From Borrelia duttonii Ly (GTDB lineage Bacteria; Spirochaetota; Spirochaetia; Borreliales; Borreliaceae), in assembly GCF_000019685.1 (NCBI RefSeq), contig NC_011256.1, positions 1 through 64,000 on the forward strand: DNA of 64,000 nt. Reading direction: 5' to 3'. The number at the start of each line of letters is the position of its first letter. Positions within the stretch are counted from its first letter, which is position 1. The translations under genes were made by a program, and so were the position numbers. Shown in pieces: positions 9,633-19,353 of this stretch. The notes below the pieces were generated by a model. It did not search any database and was not told the DNA's origin. It saw only the letters and a list, made by a program, of their open reading frames with translations.

Positions 9633-10347
9633 CTAACTAGTCATAGTAATTTCAACAACTTCTTTTGGACGCAAATGAACAACTCCTGCTGTCTGCATTG
9701 ATGCATGGATATATTCATATTCTATGTCTCCAAATCTTCTAAAGCCTATTTCAGATATAATGAAGTTCATCGTAAAGATCTACTAAGAGAGGTGAAAACT
9801 TATGTGGCAAGAGTAACACATAAGATCCATTCAATCTTTCCTTATACTCTTCAGATTTACGTTTAGCTTCTACAACCTTTTCATATAACATAGTTCCACT
9901 AGTTAATGACGAAGCCGGTGTAGCCGTCAATTTAGTTCTACCAGAAAGTGTTGCAATACCCTCCATTTTAATAGATGGTTTGCCAAAAATTATAGAATAA
10001 AAAATATTTCTCATAAGAGCATGTCCTAAATGAGCCTTAATTGAATGATCATTCTCAGCACCAAGCATCAAAGAACTGTGTGATACAGAGATTTTGCAAT
10101 CAAACAAATGCATTTTACATAATAATTCTTTGCAAATCCTACTATAATCTCCAGCAGCAGCATCTCCAGCATTTGAAGTAATATCATCACTACCAAGATC
10201 GTAAAATACATAACACCCATCTTGAATATGATCTCCACTTATCACCTTCAAAGGCACAAAATCTTCAAGCTTCTCTTCTTTTGCAAGATTTACAATGTCT
10301 TCATTATAACTACCAACAGATTGTGAAAAAAAAATACTTTGATCCAT
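9633..10347 (-). pseudogene. damaged second copy of major capsid gene
   Basis: Reading from 10347, 198 codons match the upstream capsid gene, including the near-identical block FGKPSIKMEGIATLSGRTKL. The frame stops at 9751. In another frame the remaining C terminus continues (SEIGFRRFGDIEYEYIHASM, then VVHLRPKEVVEITMTS) to 9633. Compared with the intact copy about 35-40 codons are missing at the junction near 9755-9765, with a frame change. The product would lack the C-terminal capsid segment unless the downstream piece is made separately from its own ATG. This is best read as a decaying duplicate. Confidence 0.75.
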
Positions 10348-10376
10348 ATCTTATAAATCTCCCTAAAAACAAATAA

Positions 10377-11210
10377 CTAACTACTAATAGTTATCTCAAC
10401 AACTTCTGCAGGATTAAAATGCACAACTCCTGCTGATCGCATTGATGCATGAATGAAATCACCCTCAATGCCTCCAAATCTTCTAAAGCTTATTTCAGAC
10501 ATAATCGGAACAAACATTATTGAAGGATCAGGTTCGTAAAGAATCGGATGCTCAAGACCCTTAAATATCTTCGTTAATATCTTATGGTCTTTTAGAAGTG
10601 ACTCTCGTACTGTTATATACTGAGGCTCGCTGTAAAGATCCAACAAGAGATGTGCAAACTTATGTGGTAAGAGCAATTGGTAAACTCCCTCAAATTCCTC
10701 TTTATAATCTTCAGATTTAAGTTTTGCTTCTACAACTTTTTGATGTAAAGTAGTTCCAGTAGTTAATGACGAAGCCGGTGTAGCCGTCAATTTAGTTCTA
10801 CCGGAAAGTGTTGCAATACCCTCCATCTTAATGGATGGTTTGCCAAAAACAAGTGAATTATAAGCATTTTTGATAAGAGCGAGTTCTAAATTAGCCTTAA
10901 CCTCATCCTCATTTATTTCACCATCAATCAAATCCCTTTGCGGTATACGTTGAAGCGTATCAAATACATGCATTTTATAAGTAATTTCCTCAACGGAATT
11001 ATCACTCATCCCAATCTCATTACTATAATCTCCAGCACTCGAAGTAACATTATGCCTAGCTGTTGTTTTACGAGCCACAAAATACCCATTTCTAAGATCA
11101 CTTCTATTTATGACCTTATAAGGGACTAAATCTTCAAGCCCCTTTTTTGCAAGACGTAAAATATCCCCATGATAACTTCCATTGAATTCTGAAAAAATAC
11201 CTCTCCTCAT
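10377..11210 (-). CDS. probable major capsid protein
   Basis: A 277-residue protein in the capsid position after scaffold and decoration genes. It carries the central block IKMEGIATLSGRTKLTATPA, a helix (LHQKVVEAKLKSEDYKEEFE), and the end ASMRSAGVVHFNPAEVVEIT, a pattern like HK97-fold or encapsulin-like shell proteins (a bound inner region followed by a final beta strand). Alternatives are few given its neighbours. It is duplicated downstream, where the second copy is damaged. Confidence 0.7.
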   Translation of the reverse strand: MRRGIFSEFNGSYHGDILRLAKKGLEDLVPYKVINRSDLRNGYFVARKTTARHNVTSSAGDYSNEIGMSDNSVEEITYKMHVFDTLQRIPQRDLIDGEINEDEVKANLELALIKNAYNSLVFGKPSIKMEGIATLSGRTKLTATPASSLTTGTTLHQKVVEAKLKSEDYKEEFEGVYQLLLPHKFAHLLLDLYSEPQYITVRESLLKDHKILTKIFKGLEHPILYEPDPSIMFVPIMSEISFRRFGGIEGDFIHASMRSAGVVHFNPAEVVEITISS

Positions 11211-11231
11211 ATATTACAAAGCCCCCTATTT

Positions 11232-11753
11232 TTATGAAGAAAATTTCCTATTACCGCTAGTATCATATTCATGACCAATTTGAGCATCCAATAACACAAC
11301 TTTACTTGAAGTACTAATGCTTATGTCTTTGATTCTACCCACCTGAACTCCACCTTTACCATTTTTGTCTTGAACAAGTTTACCTTCTTTGAAAAAGACA
11401 TAATGCCCAATTTTAGGAGTTGTATATGATGTATCAAGAGTTACTACTACTTCACCACGTCTTCTAATAGGAACAACTTCTCCTGGTAAGTACTTTTCTG
11501 TTTCATATGAAGGTATATAGGTCTTTCTCATAGCAAATCCACGAACAACATCAGTGTTTGTAGTACTAGATGTAGCTTTTTTTACCAAAATATCTCCCAT
11601 ATTAGATGACTTACTAGCTATTACTAAATCCCCAGGCAATATAGCCTCTGAATCAGCATCAACTATTGCAGACTCAGTTTCATGAATTCCACTCTTATGT
11701 TCAAATCCTGGTAAAAAACTTTTTTCTGAACCGGAAAAACTAAATTTATGCAT
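11232..11753 (-). CDS. probable capsid decoration (cement) protein
   Basis: A 173-residue protein starting MHKFSFSGSEKSFLPGFEHK; I prefer this ATG over one 21 bases further upstream because it overlaps the scaffold stop by only eight bases and has GGTGGA before it. The beta-rich sequence with GDLVIASKSSNMGDILVKKA and a later VPIRRRGEVVVTLDTSYTTP resembles small cement proteins that bind capsomer joints. It lies between scaffold and major capsid genes, the usual site. Confidence 0.6.
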   Translation of the reverse strand: MHKFSFSGSEKSFLPGFEHKSGIHETESAIVDADSEAILPGDLVIASKSSNMGDILVKKATSSTTNTDVVRGFAMRKTYIPSYETEKYLPGEVVPIRRRGEVVVTLDTSYTTPKIGHYVFFKEGKLVQDKNGKGGVQVGRIKDISISTSSKVVLLDAQIGHEYDTSGNRKFSS

Positions 11754-12291
11754 GGGCAAATCCACCATTAGCAATTTTATCTTTATATCTTTTTGCCATG
11801 GTATTATTCATGATCTCTCCAACAGATCTACCACGTGCATTATTCATTTGCTTATAAGCTGTAAGTTGTTGTACAAGCAAACTCATATTTTCAATCTGTG
11901 AATCAAGATCTCCAGATTCGTCTACTTGAAACTTGACGTCATATTTGTTTTTCATAGCATCTAAAAATGCCAACTTTGCATCCTTGATACTATTCACCTT
12001 CTCAAATGGCGGATCAATATCATACTGCTTGGCAGAATTCTGTAATTGTGACAAAATTTTAGAATCCCTGAATGCATTAAGTTCAGCTTTTTTTTCAGCT
12101 TGTTTCTTATCTCTCTCACCTTCTGCTAATCTCTTCTCAAAATCCTGAATTATCTCTGGTATTCTTTTAGAATCTGAGAGTAACTTTTCATACTCATCAA
12201 AAGGAACCATCACACCTTCTTTATTAACAATATCAGAAGTAGAATTATTCGTACTTGATAACGAAATATCATCTAATTGTTCACTTTTCAT
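11746..12291 (-). CDS. capsid scaffolding protein
   Basis: A 181-residue, highly charged helical protein beginning MKSEQLDDISLSSTNNSTSD. GGAGG lies five bases before this ATG; an upstream in-frame ATG at 12348 lacks a site. The centre (EKRLAEGERDKKQAEKKAEL) is a coiled coil, and the C terminus is basic, the layout of phage scaffold proteins that nucleate capsid assembly. Location between portal and capsid genes supports it. Confidence 0.7.
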   Translation of the reverse strand: MKSEQLDDISLSSTNNSTSDIVNKEGVMVPFDEYEKLLSDSKRIPEIIQDFEKRLAEGERDKKQAEKKAELNAFRDSKILSQLQNSAKQYDIDPPFEKVNSIKDAKLAFLDAMKNKYDVKFQVDESGDLDSQIENMSLLVQQLTAYKQMNNARGRSVGEIMNNTMAKRYKDKIANGGFAHA

Positions 12292-12347
12292 ATTTACCTC
12301 CTTTTTTGCAAAGTTAAACAATTTACATTTACATAAATCAATTCTCA

Positions 12348-13385
12348 CTAAACTTGCAAAAATTCGTTCAGCTCAAACTGAATTTTATTTACAAGATCCA
12401 AATTACCCATCTCATTAGCCTTTTCTAAGAGATCTGTATACAAAGACAGAGTACGCGCATGTTTCTCTTCAATATCAGCTTGTTCTTTTTGACTAATAGG
12501 CTTTACAGCCTTGAATTGCCAATTAGATTCAAGTCTAAATTTCCTCAAAACCGCATTGATAAAAGGCGCCATCATCAACTTACATATTTGCTCAATATTG
12601 AGATAGAATATGTCATAATTTCCAACACTTCCCTCCCCAGACGGAGATGTGGGATATAGTACTTCTTTAGGAATTCCAGAATAGAGCGTCACATCAGAAA
12701 CAATAATCTCAAATGCATCTCTTATGGGACTTACAGAACGTGTAATATTTGCAATATCATCTTCTTTACCAAGTATCATCATTTTATGGTTGCTATCCAA
12801 AACCCCTTCTACATTTTTCTTAAGTTCAGAAAGATCGTGTGCTGTCATATCTTTTACAGATGGCAAAGTCGCAGATTTTAGAAAAGTAAAATTATTGACC
12901 TTTAAAAAACCAACCGTCTCATCAAGCAAAGAATTCATCATGCGACTACTCTTTTCTAAAGCCGAAAAATTCAAAAATGACGACTTCATTTTAATAACAC
13001 GAGTCGGGTGTATATGATAAATAGAAAAACCATCTGCATCACAAACCTCACCAAAATTGAAACAACGAGATTCAAAACCATCCTTCAATGGTGTGCGGGG
13101 ATCTTCAGAATCAGGAACTACTATGTAAAAAGCACTCTCCCCCGAAATAATTGAGGTGTAGACCATCTTTTTGATAACGCTTCTAAAATTATTTTCAAAA
13201 AGAACATCAAGCCCATCTCCTTTTTTGTGCTCAATGTCTCTAGATGCTGCAAATCCTGCATATATTTCTGCTACTTGATGAGAAAGTCTTAGCGAATCTC
13301 TATTCAAACAACTGCTGCTTGTAGGATAAAATATTGACTTTGAAGCAACACTCCTATCAAAATTCCTCCTTAAAAACTTAAACAA
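12348..13385 (-). CDS. phage portal protein
   Basis: A 345-residue protein that follows the terminase gene. The stretches SDVTLYSGIPKEVLYPTSPS and GEGSVGNYDIFYLNIEQICK match the portal family of the DUF1073 type, where a Gly-Ile-Pro stretch and a loop rich in Ser/Gly precede the stem helix. The protein forms the ring at the capsid vertex through which DNA passes. It is shorter than many portals (400-500), but both ends look intact. Confidence 0.8.
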   Translation of the reverse strand: MFKFLRRNFDRSVASKSIFYPTSSSCLNRDSLRLSHQVAEIYAGFAASRDIEHKKGDGLDVLFENNFRSVIKKMVYTSIISGESAFYIVVPDSEDPRTPLKDGFESRCFNFGEVCDADGFSIYHIHPTRVIKMKSSFLNFSALEKSSRMMNSLLDETVGFLKVNNFTFLKSATLPSVKDMTAHDLSELKKNVEGVLDSNHKMMILGKEDDIANITRSVSPIRDAFEIIVSDVTLYSGIPKEVLYPTSPSGEGSVGNYDIFYLNIEQICKLMMAPFINAVLRKFRLESNWQFKAVKPISQKEQADIEEKHARTLSLYTDLLEKANEMGNLDLVNKIQFELNEFLQV

Positions 13386-13404
13386 TCAAACCTCCTCAAC
13401 TCAA

Positions 13405-14601
13405 TTACGTAAAAATGGACACAGCATTTAGAAAAGCTGGTATATACTGTAAATCTCTTTGCATCACAATATTTGTAGCGATACCACTCTCACTAGAAAA
13501 AGAATCGTCATAATAATATTCAGTGTCATGAAACTCTAAAATTACGTCTTCGGTCTCTTCTTTTTTTACAACATGCAAATTATTAGGTATAAGATAATCT
13601 GAGAGAACGTAAAGACTACGACTTCTGGCCATTAGAGAACCTCTACCAAAACGAGGCAAAACATATCTTAGCTCTTGTCTAGTATGTGGTAAGACAAAAG
13701 TTCCCCTAAAACGCGCACATTCAAGCTCATAATCTTCGCTTGAAAGTAATACTTTACTACTAGCATTAGTTACAACTGTTAATGGCAGATAACCAATTCT
13801 GCCAACAAGAATTTCTATCAAGCAAACTCTATTTCCTTTTATATGAATTCCAGTGTAAAAACTGCCTTGTACTCTAGATATCAAACTCTCATCGCATATT
13901 GTAAATTCTTTGATAAATCTAGCAGTTCCAAATTCAAACTCTTCACCTAAAACTTCAATCCTAAACCCAATATCATTGCCATGATAAGCAAGTTTTTGTT
14001 TCTCTAACCAAGCATTAACATCGCCTCCATTCAAAAACGGATTATCTCTATAAGTACTTTTGATAACACACACTGAAGGATTATCTTCATTCGCAATATA
14101 ACGTTTGTAAAGCCAATGAGAACGCGGAACTGGATTGCTTGACATATAGATTCTACCACCTCTCTCTCTCATTGTTGGAATAAGTTTTTCAATATCGGAT
14201 TCTGTAAACTGATTAGCTTCTTCTAACCAAAGATCTTTGAAGTGAGCATATGATTTCAAGTCTGTTGTATCGTGGCCACCTTCAAATACAAATGCACGTT
14301 TACGTCCATATATCAACTTTTTTGTCTCTATCTTAGCTTTGCTTATAGTAAATTCACGACGTAAGTTATATCTACTCAGCAATTCTAAAATCTCTTTATG
14401 AATTGATTGGGTAGTTTTGTTTTTCTTCTTTCGAACTGCCAAAGTATCACCACCATCCTTAGCGAACTTTCTCTCAAGATTGACAGTAGCAATATCATAA
14501 GTTTTGCCAGTTCCACGACTCGAATAGTATATGAAAATCTCAGCTTCGGGTTTACTTTTGTAGGCATTGTAATACACTGGCAGTCGCTTAAGTCTTACCA
14601 T
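13405..14601 (-). CDS. terL: terminase large subunit
   Basis: This 398-residue protein has the packaging ATPase motifs: Walker A SSRGTGKT near residue 27-34, Walker B DLWLEEANQF near 125-134, and the coupling motif IYMSSNPVP near 152. The C-terminal half should be the RuvC-like nuclease. At the first beta strand, where other terminases have a G-x-D-x-G pattern, this one reads FYTGIHIKGNRVCLIEI, so the first metal-binding Asp is not evident. Acidic residues near the end (YYYDDSFSSES) may supply the last position. It lies between a small terminase-like gene and the portal gene. Confidence 0.85.
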   Translation of the reverse strand: MVRLKRLPVYYNAYKSKPEAEIFIYYSSRGTGKTYDIATVNLERKFAKDGGDTLAVRKKKNKTTQSIHKEILELLSRYNLRREFTISKAKIETKKLIYGRKRAFVFEGGHDTTDLKSYAHFKDLWLEEANQFTESDIEKLIPTMRERGGRIYMSSNPVPRSHWLYKRYIANEDNPSVCVIKSTYRDNPFLNGGDVNAWLEKQKLAYHGNDIGFRIEVLGEEFEFGTARFIKEFTICDESLISRVQGSFYTGIHIKGNRVCLIEILVGRIGYLPLTVVTNASSKVLLSSEDYELECARFRGTFVLPHTRQELRYVLPRFGRGSLMARSRSLYVLSDYLIPNNLHVVKKEETEDVILEFHDTEYYYDDSFSSESGIATNIVMQRDLQYIPAFLNAVSIFT

Positions 14602-14604
14602 TTA

Positions 14605-14949
14605 CTATCCTGCCTCGTTATTATTCTTGATAACACGCCCAATCTCACCCTCAGTATATGCACAACTATCAATAACAGAACCCTCTAAATTACCTAAAGA
14701 CAACTTTTCTTTGTTGATAATGTCTAAAACCAAATCTTCAAATTCATTCATATCAAGCGAAGCAAAAAACACTCTAAATGCATGAAGACTTGTTGCTAAA
14801 ACATTGCTATTGGAAAACTCAACCATCTTAGATACAAAGACTTTTACTAATGCTTCACGAGAATCTTCCATCTCACCTAATGGTTGAAAATGACTTTCAA
14901 CAGCTTCTTTCAACAATTTTTTATAATCAAATTCATCGATCAACCTCAA
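14605..14949 (-). CDS. small protein before terminase, possible small terminase subunit
   Basis: A 114-residue helical, acidic protein starting MRLIDEFDYKKLLKEAVESH. It ends three bases before the large terminase gene starts. Position suggests a small terminase subunit, but I see no DNA-binding helix-turn-helix, so this is tentative. Confidence 0.45.
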   Translation of the reverse strand: MRLIDEFDYKKLLKEAVESHFQPLGEMEDSREALVKVFVSKMVEFSNSNVLATSLHAFRVFFASLDMNEFEDLVLDIINKEKLSLGNLEGSVIDSCAYTEGEIGRVIKNNNEAG

Positions 14950-14967
14950 AACTCCTTCTACATTGAT

Positions 14968-15753
14968 TCACAGATCATAGCGAAAAAACCACAAATAAGC
15001 TAAATTTTTAGGTCTAGTCTCGCTACTACCCTCATAACCCGTATAACGTGAAAATCTATGAGAATATATAGGATCACCAAGTTTTAGATTATGTACAAAA
15101 CCGTAAGATCCATCTTTCCAGTACCAACTATCTGAAAATCCTTTTGAGTTTGTATAAGCTTCTTTGAATAAATTTTGCCCATAACCATAATTCACTCTTT
15201 CATAATTTATGCGATGTTGATGATTTTTTAGAGCATAGCCTTGTGTGTCGCCTAAACTTCGTGAATTTGAAGCATCATATTGCCTGAGAAATCTACCTGA
15301 AAGACTTGGTGCAGAAGTTATACCTAAGACTCGAGTCGCATAACAATTTGATGGTAAACTTCTACCGTCTGGCAGACAAAATTTATTTGTATTAGAAAAT
15401 GTTTCAATGAGTTTAGACCTATTCAACTTTGAACCCTCAACCGGAAATTTAGAGGTCAAAGTGCCAACAGCAACCTTTTCAATGAAAAAATCTACCATAT
15501 GCTCTAAAACAGCATCCAAATTATCATCTAAAATAGATGGTATATCCTTATTCATTGGATAATAACGTCGATTTGCAATACTACTACCATCACAAATTCC
15601 AAACACATCTTTGTCTTTCAACACAATAGGTTCACCAATAGAGCCCGTATAACCTTTAGAATCAAGGTAACTTCCAATCCCAAATTGTATGCGGGTAGAT
15701 TTGTCTGAAAGTCGAGATTTGATCTCTTCATAATCTTTCTGGCTAATACTCAT
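14968..15753 (-). CDS. tail collar-type fibre protein, copy 2
   Basis: A 261-residue protein whose C-terminal half has the phage tail collar pattern: LPDGRSLPSNCYATRVLG, APSLSGRFLRQYDASNSRSL, GDTQGYALKNHQHRI, and the end SSETRPKNLAYLWFFRYDL (the ETRP-N-A motif is typical). Such domains sit at the tip of tail fibres and can bind receptors or trimerise. A TTG start four codons upstream is possible, but the ATG at 15753 gives a natural N terminus. It is a tandem paralogue of the next upstream gene. Confidence 0.75.
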   Translation of the reverse strand: MSISQKDYEEIKSRLSDKSTRIQFGIGSYLDSKGYTGSIGEPIVLKDKDVFGICDGSSIANRRYYPMNKDIPSILDDNLDAVLEHMVDFFIEKVAVGTLTSKFPVEGSKLNRSKLIETFSNTNKFCLPDGRSLPSNCYATRVLGITSAPSLSGRFLRQYDASNSRSLGDTQGYALKNHQHRINYERVNYGYGQNLFKEAYTNSKGFSDSWYWKDGSYGFVHNLKLGDPIYSHRFSRYTGYEGSSETRPKNLAYLWFFRYDL

Positions 15754-15758
15754 GAAAA

Positions 15759-16538
15759 TCACCAATCATATCTGTAAAAAGATACATAGGCCAAATTTAC
15801 AGGCCTAGTTTCACTATCCCCATAGTATTCTGTATAGCTTGGAAAATCGTATTTCGAAATATAATCACCAAGTCTCATATTGTACACAAACCTATAATCA
15901 CCAGTAGACCAATCACCAGTTTTGTAAAGCTGATCAAAACTTCTTACCAACTTACCATCGAAATTGATACTATCTCTGTTGATTGAATGATCATGTTTTT
16001 GAAAAGAATCACTTTGAGTATCACCAATACTACGCACATAATCATAAGATCCATGAGGATCATAGTGCCTCAAAAATCTACCCGACAGACTTGGTGCAGA
16101 ATATATTCCAAATTTCTCTCTTACAAAGCATCCTTCAGGCAGACTGCGACCATCTGGCAAACAAAATTTCTTTGTTGCTTCAAAAGCTTCAATCAACTTA
16201 GAACGGGTCAAATGTGAACCTTCTCGTGCAAACTCAGCCGTCAAAAAGCCTGGATAAGTATTCTCTAAACATCGCTCAACCAAATCTTGTATATAAGAAT
16301 CCAAAGTATCATCTAAAACTGGAGGAAGTCCCTTATTGATTGGATAATACTTTCGATTCTCACTACTCTTACCATCACAAATTGCAAACAAACCCCTATC
16401 TTCTACTACAATAGGCTCACCAAGTTTGCCAACATAAGTCTTTGCTTGTTCCATATTTCCAACTCCAAATTGGATTTTTACATTATCAGTCTGTAGACGT
16501 TTTTTAATGTCTTCAAAATCATCATCACTAATAGCCAT
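15759..16538 (-). CDS. tail collar-type fibre protein, copy 1
   Basis: Paralogue of the 14968-15753 protein, 259 residues, with the same order: an N-terminal GVGN...YVGKLGEPIVVEDRG block, then LPDGRSLPEGCFVREKFG, APSLSGRFLRHYD, GDTQSDSFQKHDHSIN and GDSETRPVNLAYVSFYRYDW. Its start overlaps the stop of the large tail-tip gene by one base (TAATG), so the two are coupled. The pair differ mostly between the collar core and the C-terminal motif, the part likely to face the receptor. Confidence 0.75.
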   Translation of the reverse strand: MAISDDDFEDIKKRLQTDNVKIQFGVGNMEQAKTYVGKLGEPIVVEDRGLFAICDGKSSENRKYYPINKGLPPVLDDTLDSYIQDLVERCLENTYPGFLTAEFAREGSHLTRSKLIEAFEATKKFCLPDGRSLPEGCFVREKFGIYSAPSLSGRFLRHYDPHGSYDYVRSIGDTQSDSFQKHDHSINRDSINFDGKLVRSFDQLYKTGDWSTGDYRFVYNMRLGDYISKYDFPSYTEYYGDSETRPVNLAYVSFYRYDW

Positions 16539-19342
16539 TAAGCAGCCTCCTCTTTGTCTTTAAGATTCTCTTGGTAAGTACTCAAATCAACAATTCTAGA
16601 TTCAACATCAGACTTCTTTGTCAAAGAAATACCAAGCTCATTCTTTACAAAAAAATCTTTTACTAACAAATCAACAAAAGAACTACTCTTCAAGCCCACC
16701 TCATTTTCTATAAAGTTGTTTTCAGAAAGTCTCGCATTTACAATATCGCTAATATTGAATGCAACACCCTTATTATTGCTAAATTCAACGGCATTAACCT
16801 TAATGCTTGAAAATTGCTTGAGATGTAAACCATTTTCATTAGTCTTGATCACACCACCCCTAATGATGACATTCAATCCACTTGCAACCGATGCATTCTT
16901 ATTAGAATCAATCTCCACCCCAATAAGTGTCATATTACTAACATCATCAACAACAAAACCTTGATTTGTATCTTTGAAAATAACATTTTCAAAAAGAATT
17001 TTTTGAACACCACTAACTTTTAATGCCAAGGCCTGATTGTTGCGAAATATGATATTTTTCAAATACAAAAAACTAGCATCAGTTGCGTAAACAGAAGTTC
17101 TCTCTTCTTCTCTTACCTTATAACTTGAACACAATCTCAAATCAGGAGCACCAATGAACTCTTTGTCTTCTAAATATGAATTCAAATGTTCACTATCATT
17201 AAGTGAACCTCCCTTGATCCAAAATTCACTAATAGGTTGATGTAATATAGTCATGTCTGACAACTTACAAGAACGGTTTGCTACAAGTACATCTTTTACA
17301 AAACCACTAGGTCTCAAAACAACCCCATAATCTCCTCTAAGTTGTAAATTAGATATATCCAATGATCCATACAAGTAAAAATCACCTGGAAGTAGTCTTA
17401 TTTTGCTTGTTGAAGAGCGTTTTGCAAATTCAAAAGCCTCCTGAATTGTCACTTCATCTTTGAAGCCTGTTGCAACAAAATGAGGTTTTTGAAAATTATC
17501 ATCCGCTAAAAATTGACAATTAAAAGGTGCGACCACAACTTCACTAACAGCTTCTAAATGAGATTGAGCACCTATATGCTGAGAAGTGGTCAAATAATCA
17601 TAATGCGTATAATCTCCCCATGTAAGACCCTCATACTCATACAATCTTATATTCATGTCAAATCCGGTAATTTTCTTTGAAAGAATCAAGAAAAAATGTT
17701 CGAATCCTGAATCTTCAAACTTTAGACGTACAAAATCTGTAAGATCTAATTCCTGAATTGACCTGAAATTAACTATTGTGTGGCCTTTGACCCGTAAATT
17801 AGTTAGAAATTCAAAAAGTCTAACAGCAGACCCAGAATCAAAAATAAATCGGGTAGAATATTCGAATCGTTTGCTGTAAAAATCATCAGCATTATCAGTT
17901 TGCAGTGTATTCCGAGCAGTGGTGTAAAAAACATCACCATATATATCAACATAATAAATATAACGAGAACCTTGACTTGAAGATGTATTTTTGAACCAAA
18001 TGCGCGCTTTTGTTGGATAATACTCCTCATGAACAAGCTTAATATCAGAATCGGCGCTAAATCGTGTTTCAAGATTATGCGTTGAAACTACAGCTAAATG
18101 CTCATTTAGAGCATAATGATTATGCCATACTTCTTTTCTAGTAAAATCCCACTTATAAGCAGTATCAAACCATTTAGGATCATATTCTTGGTAAACAACA
18201 CTACCTATTTTGTCTGCAAAATCAGGATATACTACTCCTTTTTGCAACACTGCAACATAATAACTACCCCCATAATTCTGAAAAGGGGCAGAATACAGTG
18301 GTCGCTTTTGTGAAATAGACTCTTCTTTTGTTTGAAATTTACCTTCTCTCCAAATAACCCTGTTAGAATCATAACTACTAGAACTACTTTTGGACAAAAC
18401 ATAGCTATTTGCATCTATCGAACAATAAGCTACATCCTTCTTTATAACTTCACTTTTCCAAATAGGTAAAATTTGCAGTTTTCCATCACCTGTAAATGTA
18501 TACGCATATCCAAATTCATAGAGCAAAGCTGAAAGAATTGTCTGTATATCCTCACCCTCATCAATAATTACAGCGGGAACTCGATTTAGGATACTCTCAG
18601 AGCGATCATCATCAAGTGAATCATTCAGCTTAGTTTTGCCCAAAATTAGATGTACTAGGGATTGTTCTTTGATCAAAGGATTATATACATACAGCCAATC
18701 GGGATTGAAATTGATCGGAAACTGAATGGGTTTTTCAAAAACAATGTTGAGAAGCTTAGAATAATCGTTCACTACAAAGTTGATAGTCTGAGTTGAGTTC
18801 AAAACTTCGCGATTGAAAAATTTTTCTAAAATTCCCTTGAATAAAGGTTTTTTACCATCCTTAACCTGCACATATACATCTTCTTTTCTAAAAAATAGAA
18901 AATCTAAAAATTCATTTGAAAGTCCGCCTGCATCAAACTTGAAACTACTTGTCGCAGTCTTCAACGTGGGATCTACAATCTTTAGCTCTAAAGAAATACT
19001 TGATATATTTGCATAAGGCGTAAGATCAAAAAACTGACCTTCGTCCGTAAAAAAAATAATGCTCAAATTACAATAATTTTCTTCTTCATCTAAGATATCA
19101 CCTGTTACATCAGTAGAATCAGAATCAGAAGAACCAGAATCAGTAGAATCAGAATCAGTAGAATCAGAATCAGTAGAATCAGAATCATCATCAGATGATA
19201 TCAATTCTGAATCAACAAGTTCAGAAGGTTCATTAGACACTGCGGAAACCAAATCATCAGAAGAAGGAGCATCTGTAACTAAATCTAATGATTCTCTTTC
19301 TTCTAATGCAGTTTCTAATTCACCTTCTTCTTGTAAATTCAC
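16538..19342 (-). CDS. large tail-tip protein fused to a beta-helix domain
   Basis: A 934-residue protein with three parts. Residues 1-90 are very acidic with a Ser-Asp-Ser-Thr repeat. Residues 90-590 resemble a tail hub or baseplate protein (FDLTPYANISSISLELKI, GKKPLFKGILEKFFNREV and an LYEFGYAYTFTGDGKLQI motif). From about 620 to 915 short repeating strands with Asn, Val and Ile ladders (LKNIIFRNNQALALKVSGV, ILFENVIFKDTNQGFVVDDV) indicate a right-handed beta-helix like those of phage tailspikes. It starts with GTG after AGGGGA. A fused hub and spike would place a receptor-binding or polysaccharide-binding domain at the tail tip. Enzyme residues cannot be assigned. Confidence 0.7.
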   Translation of the reverse strand: MNLQEEGELETALEERESLDLVTDAPSSDDLVSAVSNEPSELVDSELISSDDDSDSTDSDSTDSDSTDSGSSDSDSTDVTGDILDEEENYCNLSIIFFTDEGQFFDLTPYANISSISLELKIVDPTLKTATSSFKFDAGGLSNEFLDFLFFRKEDVYVQVKDGKKPLFKGILEKFFNREVLNSTQTINFVVNDYSKLLNIVFEKPIQFPINFNPDWLYVYNPLIKEQSLVHLILGKTKLNDSLDDDRSESILNRVPAVIIDEGEDIQTILSALLYEFGYAYTFTGDGKLQILPIWKSEVIKKDVAYCSIDANSYVLSKSSSSSYDSNRVIWREGKFQTKEESISQKRPLYSAPFQNYGGSYYVAVLQKGVVYPDFADKIGSVVYQEYDPKWFDTAYKWDFTRKEVWHNHYALNEHLAVVSTHNLETRFSADSDIKLVHEEYYPTKARIWFKNTSSSQGSRYIYYVDIYGDVFYTTARNTLQTDNADDFYSKRFEYSTRFIFDSGSAVRLFEFLTNLRVKGHTIVNFRSIQELDLTDFVRLKFEDSGFEHFFLILSKKITGFDMNIRLYEYEGLTWGDYTHYDYLTTSQHIGAQSHLEAVSEVVVAPFNCQFLADDNFQKPHFVATGFKDEVTIQEAFEFAKRSSTSKIRLLPGDFYLYGSLDISNLQLRGDYGVVLRPSGFVKDVLVANRSCKLSDMTILHQPISEFWIKGGSLNDSEHLNSYLEDKEFIGAPDLRLCSSYKVREEERTSVYATDASFLYLKNIIFRNNQALALKVSGVQKILFENVIFKDTNQGFVVDDVSNMTLIGVEIDSNKNASVASGLNVIIRGGVIKTNENGLHLKQFSSIKVNAVEFSNNKGVAFNISDIVNARLSENNFIENEVGLKSSSFVDLLVKDFFVKNELGISLTKKSDVESRIVDLSTYQENLKDKEEAA

Positions 19343-19353
19343 TATATTCTCCC

